A stretch of DNA of 64,000 nt from Pseudorhizobium xiangyangii (GCF_020531965.1 NZ_JAJAWH010000009.1:124001-188000), one strand, 5' to 3'; numbered from the stretch's first letter, positions 43,788-53,992 are shown. Notes: a model not told the origin generated them from the letters alone. Numbers and translations are program-made.

Positions 43788-44531
43788 ATTAAGATCGTCA
43801 TAATTACCGGCAGCAGCCGTGGTCTTGGAGCAAGCACCGCCATCGAGTGTGCCCAAAACGGCATGGGCGTGATCGTCACCTACAATAGCAATCCCGACAA
43901 GGCCAAGGACGTTGTGAATACGATCGCGCAAAACGGCGGCAGGGCCGTGGCCCTGAAACTCAACGTGGGCGACATCAGCTCGTTTTCGGCGTTTCGTGAC
44001 GACGTCGCGGGGAAGTTGGGAACTATCTTCGGCCGTGGCGATTTCGACTATCTCGTCAACAACGCCGGATATGGCCTCTTCAGTCCGATAGCCACGGTGA
44101 CGGAAGAGCAGTTCGACGGACTGTTCAACGTACACCTCAAAGGTCCATTCTTCCTGACGCAGATCCTGCTTCCGCTGATGGCGGATGGCGGCCAAATCAT
44201 AAACATCACCAGCGCCACATCGCGCGTGGCGACCGCAGGCGTAGCCCCCTATGCCTCGTTCAAAGGTGGCCTCGAAGTCCTGACCCGCTATATGGCCAAG
44301 GAGTTTGGCGAGCGCGGTATACGCGCGAACTCGATTGCGCCTGGCGCGATACGCACCGAGCTCGGCGGTGGCCTGAACGACGAGTTCGAGGCAATGCTTG
44401 CCGGTCAGACTGCGCTCGGCCGCGTCGGCGAACCTGAAGAGATCGGTAGCGTCGTCGCCAGCCTACTGTCGAGCGAGAATCGCTGGATCAACGCCCAGAA
44501 CATCGAAGTCGCCGGCGGCTACATCATCTGA
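43788..44531 (+). CDS. SDR-family oxidoreductase with an apparent ATT start codon
   Basis: A classical short-chain dehydrogenase of 247 residues: TGSSRGLG cofactor loop at residues 7-14, NNAG, and catalytic YASFK. There is no ATG, GTG or TTG in frame between the stop at 43758 and codon 43863, which lies inside the Rossmann domain. An ideal AAGGAG sits six bases before ATT at 43788, from which the product starts KIVIITGSSRG as expected. ATT is a rare but real initiation codon. The gene heads an operon with a glyoxalase, a saccharopine-dehydrogenase-like enzyme and an NTF2-like protein. Confidence 0.85.
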   Translation: MKIVIITGSSRGLGASTAIECAQNGMGVIVTYNSNPDKAKDVVNTIAQNGGRAVALKLNVGDISSFSAFRDDVAGKLGTIFGRGDFDYLVNNAGYGLFSPIATVTEEQFDGLFNVHLKGPFFLTQILLPLMADGGQIINITSATSRVATAGVAPYASFKGGLEVLTRYMAKEFGERGIRANSIAPGAIRTELGGGLNDEFEAMLAGQTALGRVGEPEEIGSVVASLLSSENRWINAQNIEVAGGYII

Positions 44532-44546
44532 CCAAAGGAGAACATT

Positions 44547-44942
44547 GTGCTCGATCATGTCTTCATTTCCGTTAGCGATATCGCCCGCTCGATCGCCTTT
44601 TACGAGGCGGTGCTGGCACCGCTCGGAATCGTTCATGCACATGACTACGACGGGAAGGACGGGCCTCCCGGCCATCCGGACCTGAAGGGTTTTGGCGCTA
44701 ACGGCAGGGTGTTTTTCTGGCTTCGCGAAGGGTTCGTGGATGGTCGCTCGGCGCATATCGGTTTCGTCGCCAAAGGCACCACCCAAGTCGAAGCCGCTTT
44801 CGACGCCGCGATCACCGCGGGTGCAACCGAGATCCATCCCCCCGGCCCGCAGCTCCACTACGACCCACGCTATTACGCCGCGCAGGTTCGCGACCCCGAC
44901 GGCTATAGCCTCGAATTCGTCTACAAGGAATGGCAGCACTGA
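44547..44942 (+). CDS. VOC family protein (glyoxalase/dioxygenase fold)
   Basis: A 131-residue single-domain VOC protein with paired beta-alpha-beta units: LDHVFISVSDIARSIAFYE at the start and VRDPDGYSLEFVYKEW at the end, including the metal-ligand glutamate. AAGGAG precedes the GTG start. It lies 15 bases after the SDR gene and one base before the next gene, so it is in the same operon. The substrate is unknown; detoxification of an aldehyde adduct is possible. Confidence 0.9.
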   Translation: MLDHVFISVSDIARSIAFYEAVLAPLGIVHAHDYDGKDGPPGHPDLKGFGANGRVFFWLREGFVDGRSAHIGFVAKGTTQVEAAFDAAITAGATEIHPPGPQLHYDPRYYAAQVRDPDGYSLEFVYKEWQH

Positions 44943-44943
44943 T

Positions 44944-45927
44944 ATGACAAAGCTGATGATATATGGTGCGACCGGTTATACCGGCCGCATGGCAGCGAAA
45001 CATGCAAAGGCGGCAAGCACTTCTCTGGTCCTCGCAGGCCGCAGCGAAGCGACCCTCTCCAGGCTTGCCGCCGAGCTCGGCGTTGAATACCGGGTGTTTA
45101 ACCTCGGCGACACTGCAGGGATCGACAATGGTGTTGCCGATATATCAGTCCTGCTGAACTGCGCCGGACCTTTCCTGAGGACCGCCGAAGTCCTGATGCG
45201 GGCGTCGCTCCGCAACGGCGTGCACTATCTCGACACTGCAGCCGAACTCGACAGCTACCATCTGGCCGAAGACCTGGACGATGAGGCGAAGGCAGCAGGG
45301 ATCATGCTGATGCCGGGCGGTGGTGGCAGCGTCGCAATGCTCGGCAGCCTCGCCGGACATGCTTTGGGGAGGGTCCGAGCGCCCCGCAAGATCGGTATTG
45401 CTCTGCATGTTGCAGGTGGTCTTTCGCGCGGGTCGGCGATCAGCGCGATGGAGAATGTCACCACACAGACCTTCGCTCGTCTCGACGGCAAGCTCGTCAG
45501 CACTCCTGCCGAGGGTATTAGGAAATTCGACTTCGGCAAAGGCGAGGTCGATTGCTTCCCAGTGACGCTTCCCGATCTCATCACGATCTGGCGGTCCACG
45601 GGCGTTCCTGACATCGAGACCTTCGTGCATGTGACAGGCGACGGCTTTCCTCAGGGCGATGTCTCTCTGCTCCCGGATGGGCCGAGTGAAGAGGATCGGC
45701 TGGCGAACCGATATCAGGCGGCCGTCGAAGTCACCGACGCGGAAGGCCACGTGATCCGCTCGCTACTTGACACGGTCAACGGCTATACCTTTACCGCGAT
45801 GGCTGCCGCCGAAGCAGGTCGCCGTGTCCTCGCAGGCGAGGTCCGCCCCGGCTTTCAGACGCCTGCCGCCCTGTTCGGAAGCGGCTTCGCCCAGACCATC
45901 GCCGACACCACGATCACCGACATCTGA
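44944..45927 (+). CDS. Saccharopine dehydrogenase-like NAD(P)-binding protein
   Basis: A 327-residue protein with an N-terminal Rossmann fold GATGYTGRMAAKHA (residues 8-21) and the ADISVLLNCAGPF strand typical of the saccharopine dehydrogenase/trans-acting enoyl reductase group. The C-terminal half includes PGGGGSVAMLGSLAGHALG. Its ATG lies one base after the VOC stop codon, showing translational coupling. Likely an oxidoreductase of an unidentified substrate in this cluster. Confidence 0.87.
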   Translation: MTKLMIYGATGYTGRMAAKHAKAASTSLVLAGRSEATLSRLAAELGVEYRVFNLGDTAGIDNGVADISVLLNCAGPFLRTAEVLMRASLRNGVHYLDTAAELDSYHLAEDLDDEAKAAGIMLMPGGGGSVAMLGSLAGHALGRVRAPRKIGIALHVAGGLSRGSAISAMENVTTQTFARLDGKLVSTPAEGIRKFDFGKGEVDCFPVTLPDLITIWRSTGVPDIETFVHVTGDGFPQGDVSLLPDGPSEEDRLANRYQAAVEVTDAEGHVIRSLLDTVNGYTFTAMAAAEAGRRVLAGEVRPGFQTPAALFGSGFAQTIADTTITDI

Positions 45928-45937
45928 GGAGCGCACC

Positions 45938-46261
45938 ATGCAGAAGATGGTCGCATCCTTCATCACGGCCGCAAACGCATTCGACGTCGAAGGCACGCTG
46001 TCCCTGTTCGCTCCCGATGCCGTCATCGACGATGTTTCGATCGGCGACGCCTTTGTTGGCAGGGACGGCGTCCGGATCTACTTCGAGCGGTTCTTCGTTG
46101 GTTACAACACCGCAAGCAGGTTGCTGTCCATGGAGCCACTGGACGCCTTCAACGCGGACCTCCGCCTGGATTTCAAGGGCGATTTCGGCCACGAGACCGG
46201 CATCATGAGGATCGCGACCAGTTCGGACGGCCTGATCGAGCGCATCGACGCCGACCTCTAA
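45938..46261 (+). CDS. NTF2-like/SnoaL protein (107 aa)
   Basis: A small alpha+beta cone-fold protein beginning MQKMVASFITAANAFDVEGT, with the characteristic FAPDAVIDDVS and FVGRDGVRIYFERFF. Members are small-molecule isomerases, cyclases or ligand carriers. GAGGAG lies seven bases upstream of the ATG, and the gene follows the saccharopine-dehydrogenase-like gene after ten bases, so it is the last intact gene of the operon. A second, broken NTF2-like gene follows. Confidence 0.87.
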   Translation: MQKMVASFITAANAFDVEGTLSLFAPDAVIDDVSIGDAFVGRDGVRIYFERFFVGYNTASRLLSMEPLDAFNADLRLDFKGDFGHETGIMRIATSSDGLIERIDADL

Positions 46262-46369
46262 TAGCAGACCCACAAACAGCTCCACCGAAATAACCAACAT
46301 CTGCGCCTAAGGTGCCGATACCGGGAAGGTTTGCATCCGGCAGGCCTCAGCACAGGAAGGAGTACGTTC

Positions 46370-46566
46370 ATGACGACCTCGACCTCTCTCACGCAGGAGG
46401 CCGCCGACAAGCTGGCTATCGTCGAAGCGCTGTAAGTTTTGCCGCAGGTATAGACCTCCGTCACAAGGCGCTTCTGTCGTCATCACTCGCGGATCCCTCA
46501 TTGCAGCACCAGCGTTCGGCTGCTCCAGCGGATGGGCAACTGGTGGGGAAGGGCGCCCACCAGTGA
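46370..46566 (+). pseudogene. Frameshifted NTF2/SnoaL-like gene remnant
   Basis: After a good GGAAGGAG site, the frame from ATG 46370 reads MTTSTSLTQEAADKLAIVEA and stops at TAA 46433 after 21 codons. The next frame continues with FAAGIDLRHKALLSSSLAD, exactly the sequence that follows IVEALY in NTF2-like proteins. A one-base loss near 46433 explains the break. Similarity then ends near 46495, so the 3' part is also lost. Confidence 0.65.
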
Positions 46567-46849
46567 ATGTCATCCTTTAGGCTAGCGAGAAAACAATGGA
46601 AAAGCTGCTTATGGTTGGCGTCGCCCGGCCCGGCGACAGAACCCCGAGAGTGCGAGTAAATAGTTTTGTGGCCCGAGGCACTGGCCGAAATCGAGCGGAT
46701 TGATACTTATAAGAACTGGAGTTTGAGTAGGTTTTCCCGGAAGCAACAGGATCGCCAGCCAGCGGGTTTTTCCTGGCGGTTGCATCGCTTGGCTGCGGGA
46801 CAAACAGCGTCCCTAGCGAGAACGTTCTTCAACGGCGATGGAGGACCGC

Positions 46850-47481
46850 ATGCTACGCCGAAAAACGCTCACCGCAGACCACAAGCTTGCGCGTCAACTT
46901 CGCGATACGTTTTTCCCGGCTTCGGGAATTCTGACCGTGCCCAGGATAGACAGCGCACCGGTCGGGCAATGCTACAGGAATGCGCGTGTGGCTCACATGC
47001 GGTTCGGCGTCGGTGTGCAGCTTGGATGGCTTCTCTGTCATTTGCCCGGGCATTTTCTGGAGGCACTTCACCACGCTGTTATCGTGGCGAAGGACGGAAG
47101 ACTGGGCGATATCACAGCGCCTGCTTTCCCGGCGAGGACTATAAGAAAATAGCGTTCATAGTCGATACCGAGACCACCTTCGGCAAGCTCGACCCGATGC
47201 TTCCTTCCAAATTCATTCAGTTGGACGCGGAGCCGGCGACCTCGGACTACATCCGGCTGACGATTGAAAGGCAGGAGATAAGTCGGTCCATCAACGCGCT
47301 CGCCAGCAAGCATTTCAACATCGTGGAAGTGGGACGAGGACTGTTCGGCTTCAAGATAGACCCGAGTTCACCGGTATCCCCCGACATCCTGGCCCTCAAA
47401 CAAAAGAGAGAGGCTGTCAGTGACTGTCGGAACCGGTACATGACACGAATGAGTGCCGGGGATTTTCGAAAAATCCGCTGA
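46850..47481 (+). pseudogene. Frameshifted hypothetical gene (about 210 aa if repaired)
   Basis: GGAGG five bases upstream supports ATG 46850. The first frame gives MLRRKTLTADHKLARQLR and a compact domain with GQCYRNARVAHMRFG, QLGWLLCHLPGHFLEALHHA and GRLGDITAP, then runs to a stop at 47150. The second frame takes over near 47120 with FPGEDYKKIAFIVDTETTFG and continues to 47481. The cysteine- and histidine-containing first part resembles uncharacterised accessory-genome proteins with a G(E/Q)CYxNA...GW...HHAV pattern. One frameshift, or a sequencing error, separates the halves. Confidence 0.6.
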
Positions 47482-47817
47482 CCCGTTGCGAACCACGCAG
47501 CCAGCTTGAATTGACAGTTCGCACACTCGGGAGGAAGACATAGGGCAGATGCCGTATTTGAGCGGCCGTAGAGCGACGGAAATCTGCCGACGGTTACGGG
47601 AATACTCCCGCGAATGCGGGCCTCTGAATCCCTGCGGGATCATAGTGGCAGGGTTGGGGGAATTCGTGGCGAACCGAATTAGGGGTAAGGTGGGCGGCAC
47701 CATGGAGACTGAGTTTTTATCAGGCCGCCCGTGCCACGATGCCCATCGTGGCAATGACGAGGGGGCAGGAACGCCAACCTCGCCAAGCCTGTCTGCCGTC
47801 GCGTATCCGCGCGGCCG
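47482..47817. other. Spacer with a perfect hairpin at 47732-47753
   Basis: No credible gene in this 336-base gap. It contains TGCCACGATG-CC-CATCGTGGCA, a perfect ten-base stem, 64 bases downstream of the leftward hypothetical gene. It may be that gene's terminator, although no T run follows. Confidence 0.4.
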
Positions 47818-48147
47818 TCACTTATGCTTCAGGAGCCAGATCTTGCCTGCCATGGTGATCCCATGGGGAGCTTCGTCCGTTGCCACATCTGGTGTGAGGT
47901 TTCGCAGAAGGCCGAATTCCCTCAACTCGTTCAAAGTCCCGGTCATCAGGAATTTGACCTTGCGCGGCCGCTCCTTGAAGCGGTCGGTTCTGGCGTAGGT
48001 GACGACGGCGTTCAGGTGCGTCCATCGTTTTCCCTCCTGGAAGTGCAGGTCACCGTCCTTGGCAAGCTTCAGGCCACGGATTTGGGTCGGGGTCAACGAG
48101 ATCACCGTGTCAGCGGCGGTCGTGTTGTTACTTGCGGTCATGTTCAA
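47818..48147 (-). CDS. Hypothetical protein (109 aa)
   Basis: The frame begins with TTG at 48147, seven bases after AAGGA, or alternatively with ATG two codons later. The product has a helical N-terminus and a predicted beta-rich centre with DGDLHFQEGKRWTHLNAVV. No domain was recognised. Codon use is like that of surrounding genes. It lies 69 bases downstream of the fatty acid desaturase on the opposite side of accessory DNA. Confidence 0.5.
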   Translation of the reverse strand: MNMTASNNTTAADTVISLTPTQIRGLKLAKDGDLHFQEGKRWTHLNAVVTYARTDRFKERPRKVKFLMTGTLNELREFGLLRNLTPDVATDEAPHGITMAGKIWLLKHK

Positions 48148-48216
48148 ACTTCAGTCCTTGGAAAAGTCGGTTTAGTTTTCGGATCGGAGCGCTGTCGTCA
48201 GGCGCCGTGGTTAGTG

Positions 48217-49257
48217 TCATGCGAGAGGTAGAGCCTTTGCGGCATCCCGGAAGGAGACCAGCTTGCCGCGCTTTTCATCCCACAGCGCGAGCCCGACGCA
48301 CGAAAGACTCTGCGACAGGGTTGTGCGGCCGATGGATGCCAGTTCGGGATGGTCGCGCAGCACTTCCGGCAGTCTGTAGTAAGGTATCCTGCTCGCCAGG
48401 TGATGGACGTGGTGAACACCGATGTTGCCGGTAATCCATCGCAGCACCAGCGGCAGGTCGTAATGGGACGCACCATGAAGCGCGGCTTCGGGAAACTGCC
48501 ACTCCTCGGACGTTGCCCAATGGGTATCCTCGAACTGGTGCTGAACGTAGAAAAGCCAAACGCCGGCCGCAGCCGCCAGCAGCACCACCGGCAGGTGGAT
48601 CAGCAAGAAGGGCACAAGCCCGACGGCCCATATCATCAATGCCGCCAGTATTGCGATCGCAAGGTTCGTGCCCATGGTGGATATCCAGGGCATGACCCCG
48701 GAATTCATCATCCCGAAAGGCAGGCGTTGCTTGACGAGGAAGAGCCAGGCGGGACCGATGCCGAACATCACCAGTGGATGGCGGTAGGCTCGGTATGCAA
48801 GGCGCTTTGATCGCGGCAGGGAATTGTATTCCGCGACGGTCAGGGTGGTAATATCGCCGATGCCCCGTTCGTCGAGATTGCCAGTCGACGCGTGATGGGT
48901 TGCATGGGCCTGACGCCAGTAATCGTATGGCGTCATGGTCAAGACGCCCAGAGTGCGCCCCGTCCATGTGTCAAGCTTGCGCCGCGCAAAGAACGAGCCG
49001 TGCCCGCAATCGTGCTGGATCATGAACAGCCGAAGCAGGAAGGCGGCAGCCGGAATGATCAGAATCAGCCCCGGCCAAAATCCGTGCAGGACCGAAGCAT
49101 AGGCTCCGGCCCAGAAGGCGGCGAAAGGGAGGACAGTTACAAAAAGCTCGAACACGCTACGTCCCAGACGTGGCTGCCGGTATTTTGCAAGTATCTTCAG
49201 CCAGGAGCCGCCGGTATTCGTGAACGACGCGTCGACGGCGCGGGCATGAGTGTTCAT
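48217..49257 (-). CDS. Membrane fatty acid desaturase
   Basis: A 346-residue integral membrane di-iron desaturase. The three histidine boxes are HDCGH (residues 82-86), HATHH (118-122) and HHVHH (near 280), with four predicted helices around them. The layout is that of the acyl-lipid Delta-12/omega-6 type. It introduces double bases of unsaturation into membrane lipids, often in response to cold, which fits the nearby cold-shock gene. ATG 49257 gives the family's normal N-terminus; the 48 upstream codons lack features. Confidence 0.9.
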   Translation of the reverse strand: MNTHARAVDASFTNTGGSWLKILAKYRQPRLGRSVFELFVTVLPFAAFWAGAYASVLHGFWPGLILIIPAAAFLLRLFMIQHDCGHGSFFARRKLDTWTGRTLGVLTMTPYDYWRQAHATHHASTGNLDERGIGDITTLTVAEYNSLPRSKRLAYRAYRHPLVMFGIGPAWLFLVKQRLPFGMMNSGVMPWISTMGTNLAIAILAALMIWAVGLVPFLLIHLPVVLLAAAAGVWLFYVQHQFEDTHWATSEEWQFPEAALHGASHYDLPLVLRWITGNIGVHHVHHLASRIPYYRLPEVLRDHPELASIGRTTLSQSLSCVGLALWDEKRGKLVSFRDAAKALPLA

Positions 49258-49336
49258 GAATTTCGATCCCTTTCCAGCCGCAGGTAAACGGCGCCGCAGC
49301 AGGCGTATTCCACGCTGCCGGGCATACCCTTGACTG

Positions 49337-49717
49337 TCAGGCTTTACGAGCCTTGCGAGCCGCATAGCGGCGATCCCGCTCGGCCTTGCGTTCGGCTTCA
49401 TCGGCCACCACGCGAGAAATACGATTGTTCATTTCTGCCTGCCGGGCTTCGGCTTCGGCTCTCTCACTGGCTTCGGCTGCGGCAGCCGCTGCTGCGGCTT
49501 CCGCCAGCAGACGCTCGTTCTCTGCCTGCTTCAAGGCTTCGCGCTCGGCGCGGCGAGCCGCCCTTGCCACGCTCACTGCCTCGCGCGCCGCCAATCGTTC
49601 CTGAACTTCAGGATCAGTCGGTTTCGGGGCGGCTGCAAACTTGGTCAAAAGCTCCCGCTTGGCATTCTCCGCAGTCTTGCGGCGCTCGGCAAAGCCATTG
49701 TCGCTCGAATGTCTCAA
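49337..49717 (-). CDS. DUF6481-like Ala/Glu-rich coiled-coil protein
   Basis: A 126-residue, highly charged helical protein with a long coiled coil (EAVSVARAARRAEREALKQA, then an alanine run) and a basic end RYAARKARKA. The TTG start at 49717 is indicated by GAGGAAG five bases upstream and by the family N-terminus (RHSSDNGFAERRKTAENAKR). It matches the DUF6481 family of small rhizobial proteins. Function unknown; it may bind nucleic acid or ribosomes. It lies between the desaturase and the cold-shock gene. Confidence 0.75.
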   Translation of the reverse strand: MRHSSDNGFAERRKTAENAKRELLTKFAAAPKPTDPEVQERLAAREAVSVARAARRAEREALKQAENERLLAEAAAAAAAAEASERAEAEARQAEMNNRISRVVADEAERKAERDRRYAARKARKA

Positions 49718-49817
49718 TATATCTTCCTCATAGAACTTCAGAAGGCCGTGGCTCGAAGCGCAAACGGCCTGATGGGAAACCTCTCGGATACCGTATGAGG
49801 TCAACCAGCCAACGGGA

Positions 49818-49843
49818 AAAGGCCAGACATCTGTCTGGCCTTT
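49818..49843 (-). terminator. Terminator after the cold-shock gene
   Basis: AAAGGCCAGACA-TC-TGTCTGGCCTTT, a 12-base perfect stem followed on the minus strand by TTTTCCC, lies 49 bases after the csp stop codon. Confidence 0.85.
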
Positions 49844-49891
49844 ATATGTCTTGCCACCATGCCAGTATGTCCGGTCATGGAGACCGGAGCA

Positions 49892-50101
49892 TTAAACGGC
49901 CTGCAGCTGGCCTGCGGACATCTTGCCCGACTTGCGGTCCTGCTCAAGCTCGAAGCTAAGCTTCTGGCCTTCGACAATCGAGCTCATGCCCGCACGTTCG
50001 ACGGCGGAGATGTGAACGAAGACGTCGGCGGAACCGTCGTCAGGCTGAATGAAGCCGAAGCCCTTGGTGGCGTTGAACCATTTAACTGTGCCAGTGGTCA
50101 T
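49892..50101 (-). CDS. cspA: Cold-shock protein
   Basis: A 69-residue single OB-fold protein with the RNA-binding motifs [11 protein letters not shown] (RNP1) and VFVHISAV (RNP2). It acts as an RNA chaperone. GAAGGGG precedes the ATG at 50101; the five extra upstream codons are not conserved. The leader of about 130 bases to the probable promoter is long, as in cold-inducible csp genes, and contains a CCGGG-AATCG-CCCGG hairpin. Confidence 0.95.
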   Translation of the reverse strand: MTTGTVKWFNATKGFGFIQPDDGSADVFVHISAVERAGMSSIVEGQKLSFELEQDRKSGKMSAGQLQAV

Positions 50102-50237
50102 AACGAACCCCTTCAATGCAAAGATTAATCATCACCGGGCGATTCCCGGCGATTGTTTCGACTTTTGAGAGGGAAAGTTCGTCAACGGCGCATAGCGCAG
50201 CAAAAACAAATTCAGCAAACAAAGTATCGAGGGTTCT

Positions 50238-50265
50238 TCATATATCAGCCACGCCGTCGCGTCAA
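50238..50265 (-). promoter_or_regulatory. Candidate csp promoter
   Basis: On the minus strand TTGACG, a short spacer and TATATGAA form a good -35/-10 pair about 130 bases upstream of the csp ATG. Spacer is 15-17 bases depending on the -10 hexamer chosen. Confidence 0.5.
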
Positions 50266-50778
50266 CTTCCTGTTTCAGTATTCGTAAAAATGCTACCTGA
50301 GGTGGTGATATGGCGGAGTGTTCACATCTGCAGGAATAGGCGTCCTGTGCTCCGGCTGCAGGGGGATGACGGACCAACTGCTTGTTTTTCACCGCGGCAA
50401 TCGCTCGTCAGGCAGGTGCGAAGCCGGATCGCCCGCATTCCATTTTTCAACATGAAGCTGTAGGACCGGAATGTGATGACCTTCTTGCCGTGCTGGCGTT
50501 CCCGATATGGATGCCGGCACCACGCAGGAACACTTGCGTCGGGTCATCATGATAACGATGAGGGCAGTCGGGCGTCTGTGCAGCCCGCTAACCTTTCTTT
50601 GGACATAGTCACTGGGCAATTGGAGCGATTGCGCTCACTTCGAGCGCTGTTTTGGCGGCTTGGCGATCGAAACCGCCCCTCCTTTCTAAAATGGAACCTT
50701 TGCCGCCGGCATGTTGCCGGGCGGCCGTATCATCCGATCGAGCGCCCCACGGGAGCGCGAAATTAAATGGAGACTTTT
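50266..50778. other. Spacer between csp and a small stress-type gene
   Basis: About 510 bases in which open frames on both strands lack a ribosome-binding site, domain or membrane segment. No strong hairpin was noticed. The right end should hold the promoter of the following small gene. Confidence 0.5.
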
Positions 50779-50934
50779 ATGACGGACCTCAATTCAGCGC
50801 CGGCGAAAGCTTATGACGCGAAAACACTGGCAAAGAAGCATCGCATCAGCGTCGAGGATGCGACAAAGATCATTACTCAGTATGGTGTCGACCGCAAAGC
50901 TTCCGACAAGGCGGCGCGTCGCATAGCGGTTTGA
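50779..50934 (+). CDS. Small helical protein (51 aa), possible DUF3606-like
   Basis: MTDLNSAPAKAYDAKTLAKK is followed by HRISVEDATKIITQYGVDRK, a helix-turn-helix-like pair, then a basic end. GGAG lies six bases before ATG 50779; an ATG four codons earlier is less well placed. The pattern resembles small DUF3606-type proteins common in rhizobia. It may bind DNA or another protein; function unknown. Confidence 0.6.
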   Translation: MTDLNSAPAKAYDAKTLAKKHRISVEDATKIITQYGVDRKASDKAARRIAV

Positions 50935-51160
50935 CGGTCGGGGGATGATTGCCCGGGAGGGAGCCCGCCGCGGAGCGGTCAATACCCTCGCTCCTTCCGT
51001 GCGATGCTTCCTATTACCAAGGGCTTGGTAATCATCTCCATCACCGGCGCCGGAATATCCGGCCTCCGGGCTGCTATGACGGCATGAATATCGCCCAACA
51101 TACAAGAAACGAAATTCCGCGAGCTCAAATCCCGGATTGCTACCAAGGCACGAATTAGTT
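50935..51160. other. Spacer upstream of groES with a perfect dyad
   Basis: Contains ATTACCAAG-GG-CTTGGTAAT at 51013-51032, a perfect nine-base inverted repeat without a T run. The frame on the minus strand through this region (50979-51167) has no ribosome-binding site and odd codon use and is not called. Confidence 0.5.
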
Positions 51161-51187
51161 CTAGCACTCACAACGTAAGACTGCTAA
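51161..51187 (+). promoter_or_regulatory. CIRCE-like HrcA operator upstream of groES
   Basis: CTAGCACTC-N9-GACTGCTAA matches the CIRCE consensus TTAGCACTC-N9-GAGTGCTAA at 16 of 18 arm positions with the exact nine-base spacer. It lies 53 bases before the groES ATG. HrcA repression of groESL is expected. Confidence 0.85.
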
Positions 51188-51240
51188 AAGCGCTTATCGA
51201 GATCGGCCTTTCGGCTGTGTTCTCGCTGAGGAACCCCAAA

Positions 51241-51537
51241 ATGATTAATGCTAATTTTCGGCCGTTGCACGACCGTGTCGTCGTGCGTCGTATTGAGGCT
51301 GAGGCCAAGACCAAGGGCGGCATCATCATCCCGGACACCGCCAAGGAAAAGCCGCAGGAAGGCGAAATCGTCGCCGTCGGCACCGGTGTGCGTGACGAGA
51401 GCGGCGCGATCGTGCCTCTCGATGTCAAGGTCGGCGACCGCATCCTGTTCGGCAAGTGGTCCGGCACCGAGATCAAGTTCAACGGCGAAGACCTGTTGAT
51501 CATGAAGGAAGCCGACGTCATGGGCGTTATCGCCTGA
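51241..51537 (+). CDS. groS: Co-chaperonin GroES
   Basis: A 98-residue co-chaperonin that caps GroEL. It has [20 protein letters not shown], the mobile-loop region [13 protein letters not shown] and the C-terminal [19 protein letters not shown] 51241 fits the family; an earlier ATG at 51217 adds eight unrelated residues. groEL follows after 61 bases in the same operon. A CIRCE-like element lies in the promoter region. Confidence 0.97.
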   Translation: MINANFRPLHDRVVVRRIEAEAKTKGGIIIPDTAKEKPQEGEIVAVGTGVRDESGAIVPLDVKVGDRILFGKWSGTEIKFNGEDLLIMKEADVMGVIA

Positions 51538-51565
51538 CCTCTGCCGCCTCTGTTTCCTATCATGA

Positions 51566-53233
<1,668 letters not shown>

Positions 53234-53267
53234 CGAGGTCGGTTTCGACCTCGACAAGTACCAAGAT

Positions 53268-53295
53268 CAAGGGCTCCGACCGATCGGAGCCCTTG
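53268..53295 (+). terminator. Terminator after groEL
   Basis: CAAGGGCTCCGA-CCGA-TCGGAGCCCTTG, a 12-base stem 35 bases after the groEL stop codon. The T content behind it is modest (TCCATTTC). Confidence 0.7.
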
Positions 53296-53457
53296 TCCAT
53301 TTCATAACAAGACTGCCGATATTCTCGTGCCTGTAGGTGCCCGCACCGCCAATGTCAGCGTTTGTGCGAATATCCGAAGACCCGAGAACATGCCGGCCGA
53401 CCAGCATCAGTGGCTCTGCGCCCAGCGCAACGGAGCCCGCGACACGATGAGGTGCAG

Positions 53458-53721
53458 ATGATCGTATTGAACAAACCACGCAGTTCCGAGCGCTATCCGG
53501 ACAGGGATATCGGTTGCCAGGAAGCTCTGGAGCAGGTGTTTCTTGAACTGGCCAAGGGGCTGACGCCGGATGACGTCGTGGCCGCGGCGGGTGGCAATCT
53601 CCCGCCGGTTCTGGCTGGTCTTGCAAAGCGCGCTGCCGGTGTCGGCTGGACATTGGAGGAATCGGAAGTCGCCATCAGCGAACTGGCGCAGAACCTCCTG
53701 GATGATATGTCCGCCATGTAG
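53458..53721 (+). CDS. Small hypothetical protein (87 aa)
   Basis: Starts MIVLNKPRSSERYPDRDIGC; the rest is predicted helical with GLTPDDVVAAAGGNLPPVLA in the centre and an acidic end. GAGG lies a few bases before the ATG at 53458. No domain recognised and no signal peptide. It sits between groESL and a DUF1488 gene, in a run of small stress-type genes. Confidence 0.6.
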   Translation: MIVLNKPRSSERYPDRDIGCQEALEQVFLELAKGLTPDDVVAAAGGNLPPVLAGLAKRAAGVGWTLEESEVAISELAQNLLDDMSAM

Positions 53722-53992
53722 GCAACCATCCCCATGGTTCCATGATTGGAGTGGGGTGCGTCCGCCGCTGTGAAGCGACCTGATCAAGCAATGGGTACTT
53801 TGTCGTCTCGGGGGTAACGGTTCGTCACCCGGTTGGTGAAGCATCGAACCTGCGGATCGGGCCGTGACAAGTTGCCTTCCAAATAAAAGCACTACCTATT
53901 TTCTGGTCCGCTGCCGCCGAAATGGCGACAGGCTCGGATGACCAAAGAATGCGTCTACCGTCCCGGCTCACTCAATCCGAAAAGAGACCACC

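Noticed and set aside
50979-51167. 62-codon minus-strand frame in the groES upstream region
   Set aside because: No ribosome-binding site, start inside the CIRCE-like element, rare codons; a real gene is possible but unsupported.
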